Source: Pseudomonas huaxiensis
GTDB lineage: Bacteria; Pseudomonadota; Gammaproteobacteria; Pseudomonadales; Pseudomonadaceae
Assembly: GCF_003231275.1 (NCBI RefSeq)
Contig: NZ_QKVL01000001.1
Location: 310,001-374,000 of the forward strand
DNA: 64,000 nucleotides
Reading direction: 5' to 3'
How positions within the stretch are numbered: the stretch's first letter is position 1; the number at the start of each line of letters is the position of its first letter. The notes beneath the pieces were generated by a model. That model did no database searches, was not told the DNA's origin, and saw nothing but the letters and a program-made list of their open reading frames with translations. This document shows, in pieces, positions 25,825 to 33,775 of this stretch. The position numbers and the translations under genes are program-made.

Positions 25825-26649
25825 ATGACTACAAATGATCCACGCTTCGCCGGTGTCGCCCGGCTGTACGGCCAGAAGGGCCTGCAACGCCTGCGCGCCG
25901 CGCATGTCGCGGTGGTCGGTATCGGCGGTGTCGGCTCCTGGGCGGCGGAAGCCATGGCCCGCAGCGGCGTGGGCGAAATCTCGCTGTTCGACCTCGATGA
26001 CGTCTGCGTGAGCAACACCAACCGGCAGTTGCACGCACTGGACGGCAATGTCGGCAAGCCCAAGGTCGAGGTCACCGCCGAGCGCCTGCGCGCCATCAAC
26101 CCGGATTGCACGGTGCATGCGGTGGCGGATTTTGTCACCCGCGACACCATGGCCGAGTACATCACCGAGGAGATCGATTGCGTGATCGATTGCATCGACA
26201 GTGTGATGGCCAAGGCGGCGCTGATCGCCTGGTGCAAACGCCGCAAGATCACTGTTATCAGCACCGGCGGTGCCGGCGGGCAGCTTGATCCGACCAAGAT
26301 CCAGGTCGCCGATCTCAACCGCACCGTCAACGACCCGCTGGCGTCGCGGGTGCGCTCGACGCTGCGCCGTGACTGGAACTTCTCGCGCAATGTCAGCCGC
26401 AACTACGGCGTGCCCTGCGTGTTTTCCACCGAGCAGTTGCGTTACCCGGACGTGGAGGGCGGTATCTGCCTGCAGAAGAGCTTTGCCGGTGAAGGGGTCA
26501 AGCTGGATTGCTCCGGCGGCTTAGGCGCGGTGATGATGGTCACGGCTACCTTCGGCATGGTGGCCGCAAGCAAGGCGGTGGAGAAACTGGTGGGCGGCGC
26601 GCGCCGCCCGGCCGAGCGCAAAAAGGCTCAGCCGCCCGAAGCGAGCTGA
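25825..26649 (+). CDS. tcdA: tRNA cyclic N6-threonylcarbamoyladenosine (ct6A37) synthase TcdA
   Basis: An E1-like ATP-dependent dehydratase that closes the t6A37 side chain of tRNA to the cyclic form. The 274 residues carry the adenylation fold GIGGVGSWAAEAMARSG, the acidic FDLDDVCVSNTNRQ strand and the YPDVEGGICLQ segment. In E. coli it (CsdL) receives help from CsdA-CsdE, whose genes lie tail-to-tail with it here. The last 22 bases overlap the csdE 3' end on the opposite strand. TsaB, part of the machinery making its substrate, is also in this window. Confidence 0.95.
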   Translation: MTTNDPRFAGVARLYGQKGLQRLRAAHVAVVGIGGVGSWAAEAMARSGVGEISLFDLDDVCVSNTNRQLHALDGNVGKPKVEVTAERLRAINPDCTVHAVADFVTRDTMAEYITEEIDCVIDCIDSVMAKAALIAWCKRRKITVISTGGAGGQLDPTKIQVADLNRTVNDPLASRVRSTLRRDWNFSRNVSRNYGVPCVFSTEQLRYPDVEGGICLQKSFAGEGVKLDCSGGLGAVMMVTATFGMVAASKAVEKLVGGARRPAERKKAQPPEAS

Positions 26650-27038
26650 GCCATGCGTTGCAGCACGGCGTTCAGGCCGTTGCTGCGCGAAGGGGAGAGC
26701 TGCCGGCCGAGGCCGAGCTGATTGAACCAGTCGGGCAGGTCCAGCGCGCGCAGTTCGGCGCTGGACAAGCCTTCGACCCGCACCAGCAACAATGCCAGCA
26801 GACCGCGAATCAAGCGCGCATCGCTGCCCGCGGCGAAACGCCAGCGGCCGTCTGCTTCATGGGCCACCAGCCACACCTGGCTTTCACAGCCATGGACGCG
26901 ATTGGCGTCGGACTTTTCCTCATCGCTCAGCGGCGTCAGCCGTTCGCCCCATTGCATCAGCAGGCGGGCGCGCTGTTCCCAGCCCGCAGCGGCGTTGAAG
27001 CTGTCGAGTGCCTCTTGTGCACCGCTGGCGAGGCTCAT
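26628..27038 (-). CDS. csdE: SufE-family sulfur acceptor CsdE
   Basis: Accepts persulfide sulfur from the cysteine desulfurase CsdA. The 136 residues match SufE/CsdE; the acceptor cysteine is Cys51 in NRVHGCESQVWL, and the LIRGLLALLLVRVEGLS helix is typical. Its ATG overlaps the csdA stop (ATGA), so the two are coupled. Its 3' end overlaps tcdA by 22 bases in a convergent arrangement. Confidence 0.95.
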   Translation of the reverse strand: MSLASGAQEALDSFNAAAGWEQRARLLMQWGERLTPLSDEEKSDANRVHGCESQVWLVAHEADGRWRFAAGSDARLIRGLLALLLVRVEGLSSAELRALDLPDWFNQLGLGRQLSPSRSNGLNAVLQRMAQLASGG

Positions 27039-28240
27039 CGCAGCAACTCCAGGGCCTGGTCCAGCGCGTTGAAGAAGTGCAGCAGGTCGTCCGAATCGTT
27101 GTACAGCGCCAGCGACACGCGGATCGCACCGTCGAGCCCGAGGCGGTTGACCAGTGGCATGGCGCAGTGATGGCCGGCGCGCACGGCGACACCCTGCTCG
27201 GTCAGCAGGTGCGACAGGTCGGCGTTGTGCACGCCGTCCACCACGAAGCTGGCCAGGGCCGCCTGCGGAGCACCGAGCAAGCGAACGCCTTCGCGGTCCT
27301 GCAGGCCGCGCAGCAGATGGCGGTGCAGCGCGGCTTCATGCTCGGCCACCGCGTTCTGGTCGAGGCTGGCCAGGTAGTCCAGGGTTGCGCCGAGGCCGAT
27401 AACGCTGGCGATCGGCGGCGTACCGGCTTCGAAGCCCAGCGGGGCGGGGCGGAAGCTCGACTCTTCATAGCCGGCCAGTTGCACCATTTCGCCGCCGAAC
27501 TGCCAGTGGCGCAGCAGGGCCAAAGCCTCATGGCGACCGTAGAGCACGCCAAGGCCATCCGGGCCGTAGAGCTTGTGGCTGGAAAAGACGTAGAAATCGC
27601 AACCCAGTCGGGCGACGTCGTGCCGGCCATGGACCACGCCTTGTGCACCGTCGACCACGGTCAACGCGCCTTGGGCGCGGGCATGGTCGAGCAACGGCTG
27701 CAATGGCTGCCAGGTGCCAAGGACGTTGGAGAGCTGGCTGACCGCCAGCACGCGGGTGCGCGGACCGATCAGTTGCAGGGCCGCGTCGAGGTCGATCTGG
27801 CCGCGGCCGTCCAGCGGCAGGATCACCAGCTTCAGGCCGCGGCGTTTGGCCAGTTGCTGCCAGGGCAGCAGGTTGGCGTGGTGTTCGAGGGCGCTGACAG
27901 CTATTTCCTCACCGGCCTCGAAACGTCCTTCGAGGGCGTAGGCCAGCAGGTTCAATGCCGAGGTGGCGCCGTGGGTGAAGACGATTTGCCCGCTGGCACT
28001 GGCATTGAGCCAGAGCGCGACCTTTTCACGGCTGGCCTCGAAGGCCTGGGTCGCCAGGGCGCCCGGCAGGTGCTGGGCACGGTGCACATTGGCTGCGCCA
28101 TGGGCGTAGTAATGGCTCAGCGCATCGAGCAGGGCTTGGGGTTTCTGGGTGGTTGCCGCGCTGTCCAGATAGGTCTGGTGCTGGCGTTGCAGGGCGGCGA
28201 TGGCGGGAAAGTCCGCGCGCCAGGGAGAGGGTTGGAACAT
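27035..28240 (-). CDS. csdA: Cysteine desulfurase CsdA (SufS-type)
   Basis: A PLP enzyme that removes sulfur from cysteine and hands it to CsdE. The 401 residues have the PLP lysine Lys223 in SSHKLYGPDG and the catalytic Cys359 in RAGHHCAMPL, both diagnostic of group II desulfurases. ATG at 28240 starts MFQPSPWRADFPA; the 18 codons of open frame upstream run through the hairpin at 28258-28286 and are unlikely to be translated. It follows dapD after 54 bases and overlaps csdE by four bases. Confidence 0.96.
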   Translation of the reverse strand: MFQPSPWRADFPAIAALQRQHQTYLDSAATTQKPQALLDALSHYYAHGAANVHRAQHLPGALATQAFEASREKVALWLNASASGQIVFTHGATSALNLLAYALEGRFEAGEEIAVSALEHHANLLPWQQLAKRRGLKLVILPLDGRGQIDLDAALQLIGPRTRVLAVSQLSNVLGTWQPLQPLLDHARAQGALTVVDGAQGVVHGRHDVARLGCDFYVFSSHKLYGPDGLGVLYGRHEALALLRHWQFGGEMVQLAGYEESSFRPAPLGFEAGTPPIASVIGLGATLDYLASLDQNAVAEHEAALHRHLLRGLQDREGVRLLGAPQAALASFVVDGVHNADLSHLLTEQGVAVRAGHHCAMPLVNRLGLDGAIRVSLALYNDSDDLLHFFNALDQALELLR

Positions 28241-28257
28241 GATCGTAGGGCCTGGAT

Positions 28258-28286
28258 ATCGGGTCTGGCGAAAGGCCAGACCCGAT
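28258..28286 (-). terminator. 12-bp perfect stem-loop between dapD and csdA
   Basis: Arms 28258-28269 and 28275-28286 are fully complementary with a 5-base loop. The hairpin lies 8 bases beyond the dapD stop and 17 bases before the csdA start. Without a T run it may act as an attenuator or RNA-stabilising element within an operon. Confidence 0.55.
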
Positions 28287-28294
28287 CGTACCAC

Positions 28295-29329
28295 TTAGTT
28301 GTGGGCGTGCAGTGCTTCGTTCAGCTCGATGGCCGACTTGTGCGTCTTGCACTCGACGGCGCCGGAAACCGAGTTGCGGCGGAACAGCAGGTCGGTCTGG
28401 CCGGCCAGGTCGCGGGCCTTGACCACTTTGACCAGTTGGTTCTGCTCGTCGAGCAGTTGCACCTTGGTGCCAGCGGTGATGTACAGGCCGGCTTCGACGG
28501 TATTGCGATCGCCCAGCGGGATGCCGATACCGGCGTTGGCGCCGATCAGGCAGCCTTCGCCCACCTTGATGATGATGTTGCCGCCACCGGACAGGGTGCC
28601 CATGGTCGAGCAACCACCGCCCAGGTCCGAGCCCTTGCCGACGAAGACGCCCGCGGAAACGCGGCCTTCGATCATGCCCGGGCCTTCGGTGCCGGCGTTA
28701 AAGTTGACGAAGCCTTCGTGCATGATGGTGGTGCCTTCGCCGATGTAGGCGCCAAGGCGGACACGGGCGCTGTCGGCGATACGCACGCCGGTCGGCACGA
28801 CGTAGTCGGTCATCTTCGGGAACTTGTCCACCGAGAACACTTCCAGCAGCTCGCCTTTCAGGCGCGCTTCCAGTTGCTGCTCGGCCAGTTCGGCCAGGTC
28901 GATGGCGCCCTGGCTGGTCCAGGCGACGTTCGGCAGCAGCGGGAAGATGCCGGCCAGGCTCAGGCCGTGAGGCTTGACCAGGCGGTGGGAGAGCAGGTGC
29001 AGCTTGAGGTACGCCTCGGGCGTCGAGCTCAGGGTGGCGTCTTCGGCCAGCAGCGTGGCGACCAGCGGCTTGCTGCTTTCAGCGAGGCGGGTCAGCAGGG
29101 CGGACTGCAGCGGATCGACAGCCTTGATCGCTTCGGCCAGTTGCGCGGCCTGGGAGGTGGTGAAGGTGATGGCCTGGTTGCCGCCTTCATAACCCAGCAG
29201 CGGGGCGACGGCGGCGACCAGGTCGGCGGCCGGGTTGAGCAGTGGCTGAGCGTAGAAGACTTCCAGCCAGGCGCCTTGGCGGTTCTGGGTGCCGACACCG
29301 AAGGCCAGGCTGAACAGGGAAGTGGACAT
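28295..29329 (-). CDS. dapD: 2,3,4,5-tetrahydropyridine-2,6-dicarboxylate N-succinyltransferase
   Basis: Succinylates tetrahydrodipicolinate from succinyl-CoA, the committed step to the succinylase branch of lysine synthesis. The 344 residues belong to the longer actinobacterial/Pseudomonas class of DapD. A left-handed beta-helix of hexapeptide repeats is visible from about residue 175 (RLGAYIGEGTTIMHEGFVNF, then GKGSDLGGGCSTMGTLSGGG). It starts 39 bases after the Spx/ArsC-like gene ends, and an internal hairpin separates it from csdA. Confidence 0.97.
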   Translation of the reverse strand: MSTSLFSLAFGVGTQNRQGAWLEVFYAQPLLNPAADLVAAVAPLLGYEGGNQAITFTTSQAAQLAEAIKAVDPLQSALLTRLAESSKPLVATLLAEDATLSSTPEAYLKLHLLSHRLVKPHGLSLAGIFPLLPNVAWTSQGAIDLAELAEQQLEARLKGELLEVFSVDKFPKMTDYVVPTGVRIADSARVRLGAYIGEGTTIMHEGFVNFNAGTEGPGMIEGRVSAGVFVGKGSDLGGGCSTMGTLSGGGNIIIKVGEGCLIGANAGIGIPLGDRNTVEAGLYITAGTKVQLLDEQNQLVKVVKARDLAGQTDLLFRRNSVSGAVECKTHKSAIELNEALHAHN

Positions 29330-29368
29330 GCAGTTACCTCGTACTGAAATTGATGAAAAGCGTGCGGC

Positions 29369-29716
29369 TCACTTCAGCGCGGCCGCGTACAGGTCCGGTT
29401 TGAAGCCCACCAGGGTCTTGTCGCCCAGGTCGAGTACCGGGCGCTTGATCATCGACGGTTGAGCGAGCATCAGTTCGACGGCCTTGGCCTGGTCGATGTC
29501 GGCCTTCTGGGCGTCATCGAGCTTGCGGAAGGTAGTGCCGGCGCGGTTCAGGATCACGTTCCAGCCGTGCTCGTCGCACCAGCGGTCGAGGCTGTCCCGG
29601 TCGATGCCCTGGGTTTTGTAGTCGTGGAAGGCGTAGTCGATGGCTTGTTCTTCGAGCCAGCTACGTGCCTTTTTCATCGTGTCACAGGCTTTGATGCCGT
29701 AAAGAGTGTAAGCCAT
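29369..29716 (-). CDS. Spx/ArsC-family reductase (YffB-like)
   Basis: A 115-residue thioredoxin-fold protein of the ArsC/Spx family. The single reactive cysteine is in YGIKACDTMKKARSWLE; the IDYAFHDYKTQG and SMIKRPVLDLGDKTLVGFK segments are family-typical. The E. coli homologue YffB is next to dapE and is thought to be a glutathione-dependent thiol reductase; arsenate reduction is not implied. Here it precedes dapD, keeping the association with diaminopimelate genes. Confidence 0.88.
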   Translation of the reverse strand: MAYTLYGIKACDTMKKARSWLEEQAIDYAFHDYKTQGIDRDSLDRWCDEHGWNVILNRAGTTFRKLDDAQKADIDQAKAVELMLAQPSMIKRPVLDLGDKTLVGFKPDLYAAALK

Positions 29717-29805
29717 TGAACATTAAGGGTTGTCGGGCGTTCCCGAAGCAACCCCGCGACTCCTCGGAATTTTGGGTGGGCTGGATTATGCGGCAACAAC
29801 GGGCA

Positions 29806-29827
29806 CGGCGCCACGGCTGTGGCGCCG
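29806..29827. terminator. 9-bp perfect stem-loop behind pncA
   Basis: Arms 29806-29814 and 29819-29827 pair perfectly with a GGCT loop. It lies 19 bases beyond the pncA stop on the minus strand. The T run is absent, so its strength as a terminator is uncertain. Confidence 0.45.
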
Positions 29828-29845
29828 GCATCGGACATGCGTGTA

Positions 29846-30496
29846 TCAGGGTGCGACGAGTAACTGCCGGGACTCGATGAAAATCACCCCGGCCTCCTGC
29901 ATTTCCGCCATCGCCCGTTCCAGCGAGCCGTCGCTGTCTATGGCCCGGCAGGCGTCCAGCACCACATAAGTGACGAAACCCTTGCCCCGGGCATGCAGCG
30001 CCGTCCAGGCGACGCAGAAGTCCAGCGCCAGACCGACCACGTAGACGGTGGAAATACCTTTTTCCTGCAAGTAGCCGGCGAGACCCGTGGTGGTCTTCTG
30101 GTCGGCTTCGGTGAATGCCGAGTAGCTATCTACCGCCGGATTGCCGCCCTTGCGCACGATCAGTTGGGTATGGGGGATGTTCAGCAACGGGTGGAACAGC
30201 GCGCCCTCGCTGCCCTGGATGCAGTGGTCGGGCCACAGCACCTGCGGTCCATACGGCAATTCGATGACCTCGAACGGCTTGTGGCCCGGATGGCTGGAGG
30301 CAAACGAGGCGTGACCGGCGGGGTGCCAGTCCTGGGCCTGGACCACGTTGCGAAAACCGGCGGCGATGCGGTTGATCAGCGGCACGATCTGGTCGCCCCC
30401 GGCAACTGGCAGGGCACCGCCGGGAGTGAAGTCGTTCTGCACGTCAATGACGAGCAGGGCGCGATCGGGGCTATCGTTGTTCAGGTCTGGGGCCAT
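29846..30496 (-). CDS. pncA: Nicotinamidase
   Basis: Hydrolyses nicotinamide to nicotinate for NAD salvage. The 216-residue cysteine hydrolase shows the catalytic Asp18 in LLVIDVQNDF, the metal-site DWHPAGHASFAS, the lysine in IVRKG and the nucleophilic cysteine in GLALDFCVAW. ATG at 30496 is chosen because GGAAGAG lies upstream and MAPDLNNDSPDRAL precedes the domain directly; the open frame extends 53 codons further with no family similarity. It is divergent from the antiporter gene. Confidence 0.94.
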   Translation of the reverse strand: MAPDLNNDSPDRALLVIDVQNDFTPGGALPVAGGDQIVPLINRIAAGFRNVVQAQDWHPAGHASFASSHPGHKPFEVIELPYGPQVLWPDHCIQGSEGALFHPLLNIPHTQLIVRKGGNPAVDSYSAFTEADQKTTTGLAGYLQEKGISTVYVVGLALDFCVAWTALHARGKGFVTYVVLDACRAIDSDGSLERAMAEMQEAGVIFIESRQLLVAP

Positions 30497-30709
30497 CGGA
30501 CGCTCTTCCTTGTAATCACGGTATGGGAGGGTAAAACCGATGCAGCGGGATAAAAGGCTTGTGTAGCATGGTGTTACATATTCTCCGCCGACCTGCGACT
30601 TATGTTCAGCGGTCGCTCGGTGGTCGAGGTCGTTACTATATGTGTCCAATGGCACTCGCCTGTCCAGCGTGCCAGGGAATGCTTTCGAATCGAACAGGAA
30701 ACACGCCGT

Positions 30710-32356
30710 ATGCAGTCAGCCTATACCGTCCTCATCCTGCTGATGCTGGTCAGTGTCTCCAAGCTGGTGGGACGAATGATCCCGCTGCCGTTGCCGCTGG
30801 TGCAGATTGCCGCCGGTGCCTTGTTGGCCTGGCCGACCCTGGGTTTGCACGTGGCTCTGGACCCTGAATTGTTTCTCTTCCTGTTCCTGCCACCGTTGCT
30901 GTTCTCCGATGGCTGGCGCATGCCCAAGCGCGAACTGTGGCGCCTGCGCGGGCCGATCCTGACACTCGCGGTGGGGCTGGTGCTGTTTACCGTGGTTGGC
31001 GCCGGTTACTTCATCCACTGGATCATTCCGTCCATTCCGCTGCCGGTAGCCTTCGCCCTTGCCGCGGTGCTGTCGCCGACCGATGCCGTGGCGGTGTCGG
31101 CCATCACCCAGGACCGCCTGCCGACGCCGTTGATGCACATGCTGCAAGGCGAAGCGTTGATGAACGATGCGTCGGGCCTGGTGACCTTCAAGTTCGCCCT
31201 GGCGGCGGCCATCACCGGGGTGTTCTCCCTGGCCGAGGCCAGCCTGACCTTCATCCTGGTCGCACTCGGCGGCCTGGCCATCGGCGTTGCCTTGAGCTGG
31301 CTGGTGGGCCGCCTGCGTACCTGGATGATCGCTCGCGGCTGGGATGATCCGGCCACCCACGTGGTGTTCATGTTGCTGCTGCCGTTCGCCGCTTATGTAC
31401 TGGCCGAACGCCTGGGTGCTTCGGGCATTCTCTCGGCTGTGGCGGCGGGGATGATGCAGAGCTGGCTCGACTTGTTGCCGCGCCAAACCAGTACCCGATT
31501 GCTCAACCGCAGCGTCTGGTCGCTGCTGGAATTCGCCTTCAATGGCCTGATCTTCCTGCTGCTGGGCCTGCAATTGCCGGACATCATCAAGGCGGTGACC
31601 AGCCACGAAGCCTCGCTCTGGCCGACCCTGGCCTGGCGCTGTCTGGAGGTGGTGGCGATCTTCGGCGTGTTGCTGCTGCTGCGCTATGTCTGGGTGCAGA
31701 GCATCTGGCGACTGATCGGCATGGTGCGTCGCTGGCGGGGCAAGGGCGAGCTGGTGCTGGGCCCGAACGCGCGCTCCTGCTGGCTGCTGACGGTGGGTGG
31801 CGTGCGCGGGGCGGTGACCCTGGCGGGCGTGATGTCGGTGCCGCTGCTGATCAGTGCCGGCAAGGACTTCCCCGAGCGTGACCTGCTGATTTTCATCGCC
31901 GCCGGAGTGATCCTGCTGTCGCTGGTATCGGCCTGCATTGCCTTGCCGCTGTTGCTGCGCGGCGTCGAGAAAAGTGCGGACGACGCCCTGCAACAGGAAG
32001 CCGATGAAGCCTGGCGTCGTACCGCCGAGGCGGCTATTCACGCGCTGGAAGCAGAAGAAACTGCTGAGCCGGGCGCGCAACAGGATGCTTCGCAGGCGGC
32101 ACTGGCGGCTGAACTGAAAGCGCGGCTGATGGCCGAATACCGCCAGCAACTCGACGCCTACAACGACAGCGCCGAGGCTCGCGCGCTGGCCGAGCAGATG
32201 GACCAACTGGAGCGTCGTTTGCGTTTGCGTGCGCTGCGGGCGCAGCGTTTGGAGCTGTACCGGCTGCACCGTCATCACGAGATCGGCGACGATGTGGTGC
32301 GCAGGGTGCTGGGGGAACTGGACTTGAGCGAGGCCAATCTGGGGCTGGTCAAGTAG
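30710..32356 (+). CDS. CPA1-family Na+/H+ antiporter
   Basis: A 548-residue inner-membrane cation/proton antiporter with about 12 membrane segments in residues 5-415. Family motifs are FLFLFLPPLLFSDGWRM, the ion-site SPTDAVAVSAI and GEALMNDASGLVTFKFAL, and the GGVRGAVTLAGVMS segment in the second half. The last 130 residues form a cytoplasmic, coiled-coil-like tail rich in E, A and R. ATG at 30710 follows AGGAAA; upstream codons are not hydrophobic and look non-coding. The substrate (Na+ or K+) cannot be told. A long palindrome follows it. Confidence 0.9.
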   Translation: MQSAYTVLILLMLVSVSKLVGRMIPLPLPLVQIAAGALLAWPTLGLHVALDPELFLFLFLPPLLFSDGWRMPKRELWRLRGPILTLAVGLVLFTVVGAGYFIHWIIPSIPLPVAFALAAVLSPTDAVAVSAITQDRLPTPLMHMLQGEALMNDASGLVTFKFALAAAITGVFSLAEASLTFILVALGGLAIGVALSWLVGRLRTWMIARGWDDPATHVVFMLLLPFAAYVLAERLGASGILSAVAAGMMQSWLDLLPRQTSTRLLNRSVWSLLEFAFNGLIFLLLGLQLPDIIKAVTSHEASLWPTLAWRCLEVVAIFGVLLLLRYVWVQSIWRLIGMVRRWRGKGELVLGPNARSCWLLTVGGVRGAVTLAGVMSVPLLISAGKDFPERDLLIFIAAGVILLSLVSACIALPLLLRGVEKSADDALQQEADEAWRRTAEAAIHALEAEETAEPGAQQDASQAALAAELKARLMAEYRQQLDAYNDSAEARALAEQMDQLERRLRLRALRAQRLELYRLHRHHEIGDDVVRRVLGELDLSEANLGLVK

Positions 32357-32420
32357 GGGTCAAGAACGAGTAGCCCGGCGGATGCTCCGGTCATGGTTAC
32401 CAGGGGCTAGCCGGCAGATC

Positions 32421-32478
32421 TTCAGCGCCCTTGAGATCGAGCGCCGCCCGCGCGGCGCTCGATCTCAAGGGCGCTGAA
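32421..32478. repeat. 27-bp perfect palindrome between the antiporter gene and dapC
   Basis: Arms 32421-32447 and 32452-32478 are perfectly complementary over 27 bases around a CCGC loop, followed by AAAATGG. The symmetrical TTCAGC/GCTGAA ends suit a bidirectional terminator at this convergent junction, but the stem is far longer than a terminator needs. No transposase is nearby. Confidence 0.9.
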
Positions 32479-32555
32479 AAATGGTCGTCTAGCGCTTGGT
32501 CCCCATTCCTCGATCTTTTGACAGCGCACTCATAAAGGTTAGCGCCGCACAGCCA

Positions 32556-33752
32556 TCAACCCTCGATAAACGCCCGAATACGCTTCGCCGCTTCCACACA
32601 TTCCGCCAGCGGTGCCACCAGCGCCATGCGCACGCGCCCGGCGCCCGGATTCACGCCGTCAACGTCGCGGGACAGGTACGAGCCTGGCACCACGGTCACG
32701 TGCTGTTGCTCGAACAGGTCACGGCAGAATGCGGCGTCGTCGTTGCCCGGGACTTTCGCCCAGAGGTAGAAGCCGCCATCCGGTTTTTGTACGTCCAGCA
32801 CCGGGCCAAGGATATCCAGCACGGCGTCGAACTTCTCGCGGTACAGGTCGCGGTTGTCGCGCACGTGGTCTTCGTCGTTCCAGGCGGCAATGCTCGCCAG
32901 TTGGGTCTGCACCGGCATCGCGCAGCCGTGGTAGGTGCGGTACAGCAGGAAGCCTTTGAGGATATCGGCGTCACCGGCAACGAAACCGGAACGCAGACCC
33001 GGCAGGTTGGAGCGCTTGGACAGGCTGTGGAACACCACGCAACGCTTGAAGTCGCTGCGGCCAAGTTCGGCGCAGGCGCTAAGCAGGCCCGGCGGCGGGG
33101 TTTGTTCGTCGAAGTACAGCTCGCTGTAACACTCGTCGGCGGCGATGACGAAATCGTACTGGTCAGCCAGGGCGATGAGTTTCTTCAGGGTTTCCAGCGG
33201 TACCAGGGCGCCGGTCGGGTTGCCGGGCGAGCACAGGAAGAGAATCTGGCAGCGCTGCCAGACGTCCGCCGGCACCGCATCGAAGTCCGGGTTGAAGCCG
33301 TTCTGGTCCAGGCACGGCAGGTAGTGCGGCTTGGCGCCGGCCAGCAGCGCCGCGCCTTCGTAGATCTGATAGAACGGGTTCGGGCTGACGATCAGGCCGT
33401 CATCGCTGCGATTGACCACGGCCTGGGTGAAGGAAAACAGCGCTTCACGGGTGCCGTTGACTGGCAGCACATGACGGGCAGCGTCGAGCCAGCCGGTCGG
33501 CACGCCGAAGCGGCGCTCACACCAGTGGGCAATGGATTCGCGCAGCGCCGGCAGGCCGAGGGTGGTCGGGTACACCGCCATCTGGTCGAGGTTGTCGGCC
33601 AGGGCCTTGGCCACGAAAGCCGGCGAGGTGTGCTTCGGCTCACCGATCGACAGGGCGATGGCGCGCTTGTCCGCCGCAGGGGTGACGCTGCCCAGCAGGG
33701 CGCGCAGTTTTTCGAACGGGTAGGGCTGAAGCTGGTTCAAAGCGGTGTTCAT
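32556..33752 (-). CDS. dapC: Succinyldiaminopimelate transaminase
   Basis: A PLP enzyme that makes N-succinyl-LL-diaminopimelate from its keto precursor using glutamate. The 398-residue class I/II aminotransferase has the PLP lysine in FHSLSKRSNLPGLRSGF, the SPGNPTGALV and AADECYSELYF motifs, and the terminal arginine in GRVRMALVAP. The genus-typical neighbour order map-glnD-dapC supports DapC rather than another aminotransferase. It starts 23 bases after glnD ends. Confidence 0.94.
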   Translation of the reverse strand: MNTALNQLQPYPFEKLRALLGSVTPAADKRAIALSIGEPKHTSPAFVAKALADNLDQMAVYPTTLGLPALRESIAHWCERRFGVPTGWLDAARHVLPVNGTREALFSFTQAVVNRSDDGLIVSPNPFYQIYEGAALLAGAKPHYLPCLDQNGFNPDFDAVPADVWQRCQILFLCSPGNPTGALVPLETLKKLIALADQYDFVIAADECYSELYFDEQTPPPGLLSACAELGRSDFKRCVVFHSLSKRSNLPGLRSGFVAGDADILKGFLLYRTYHGCAMPVQTQLASIAAWNDEDHVRDNRDLYREKFDAVLDILGPVLDVQKPDGGFYLWAKVPGNDDAAFCRDLFEQQHVTVVPGSYLSRDVDGVNPGAGRVRMALVAPLAECVEAAKRIRAFIEG

Positions 33753-33775
33753 CGGCGCGGGTTCTCGTCAAAGCA

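Noticed and set aside
29369..29716. Arsenate reductase for an arsenic-resistance locus
   Set aside because: The YffB/Spx subgroup signature fits better and no ars genes are near.
32421..32478. The 27-bp palindrome as the end of an insertion sequence
   Set aside because: No transposase, target duplication or second end is present nearby; kept only as an unexplained repeat.
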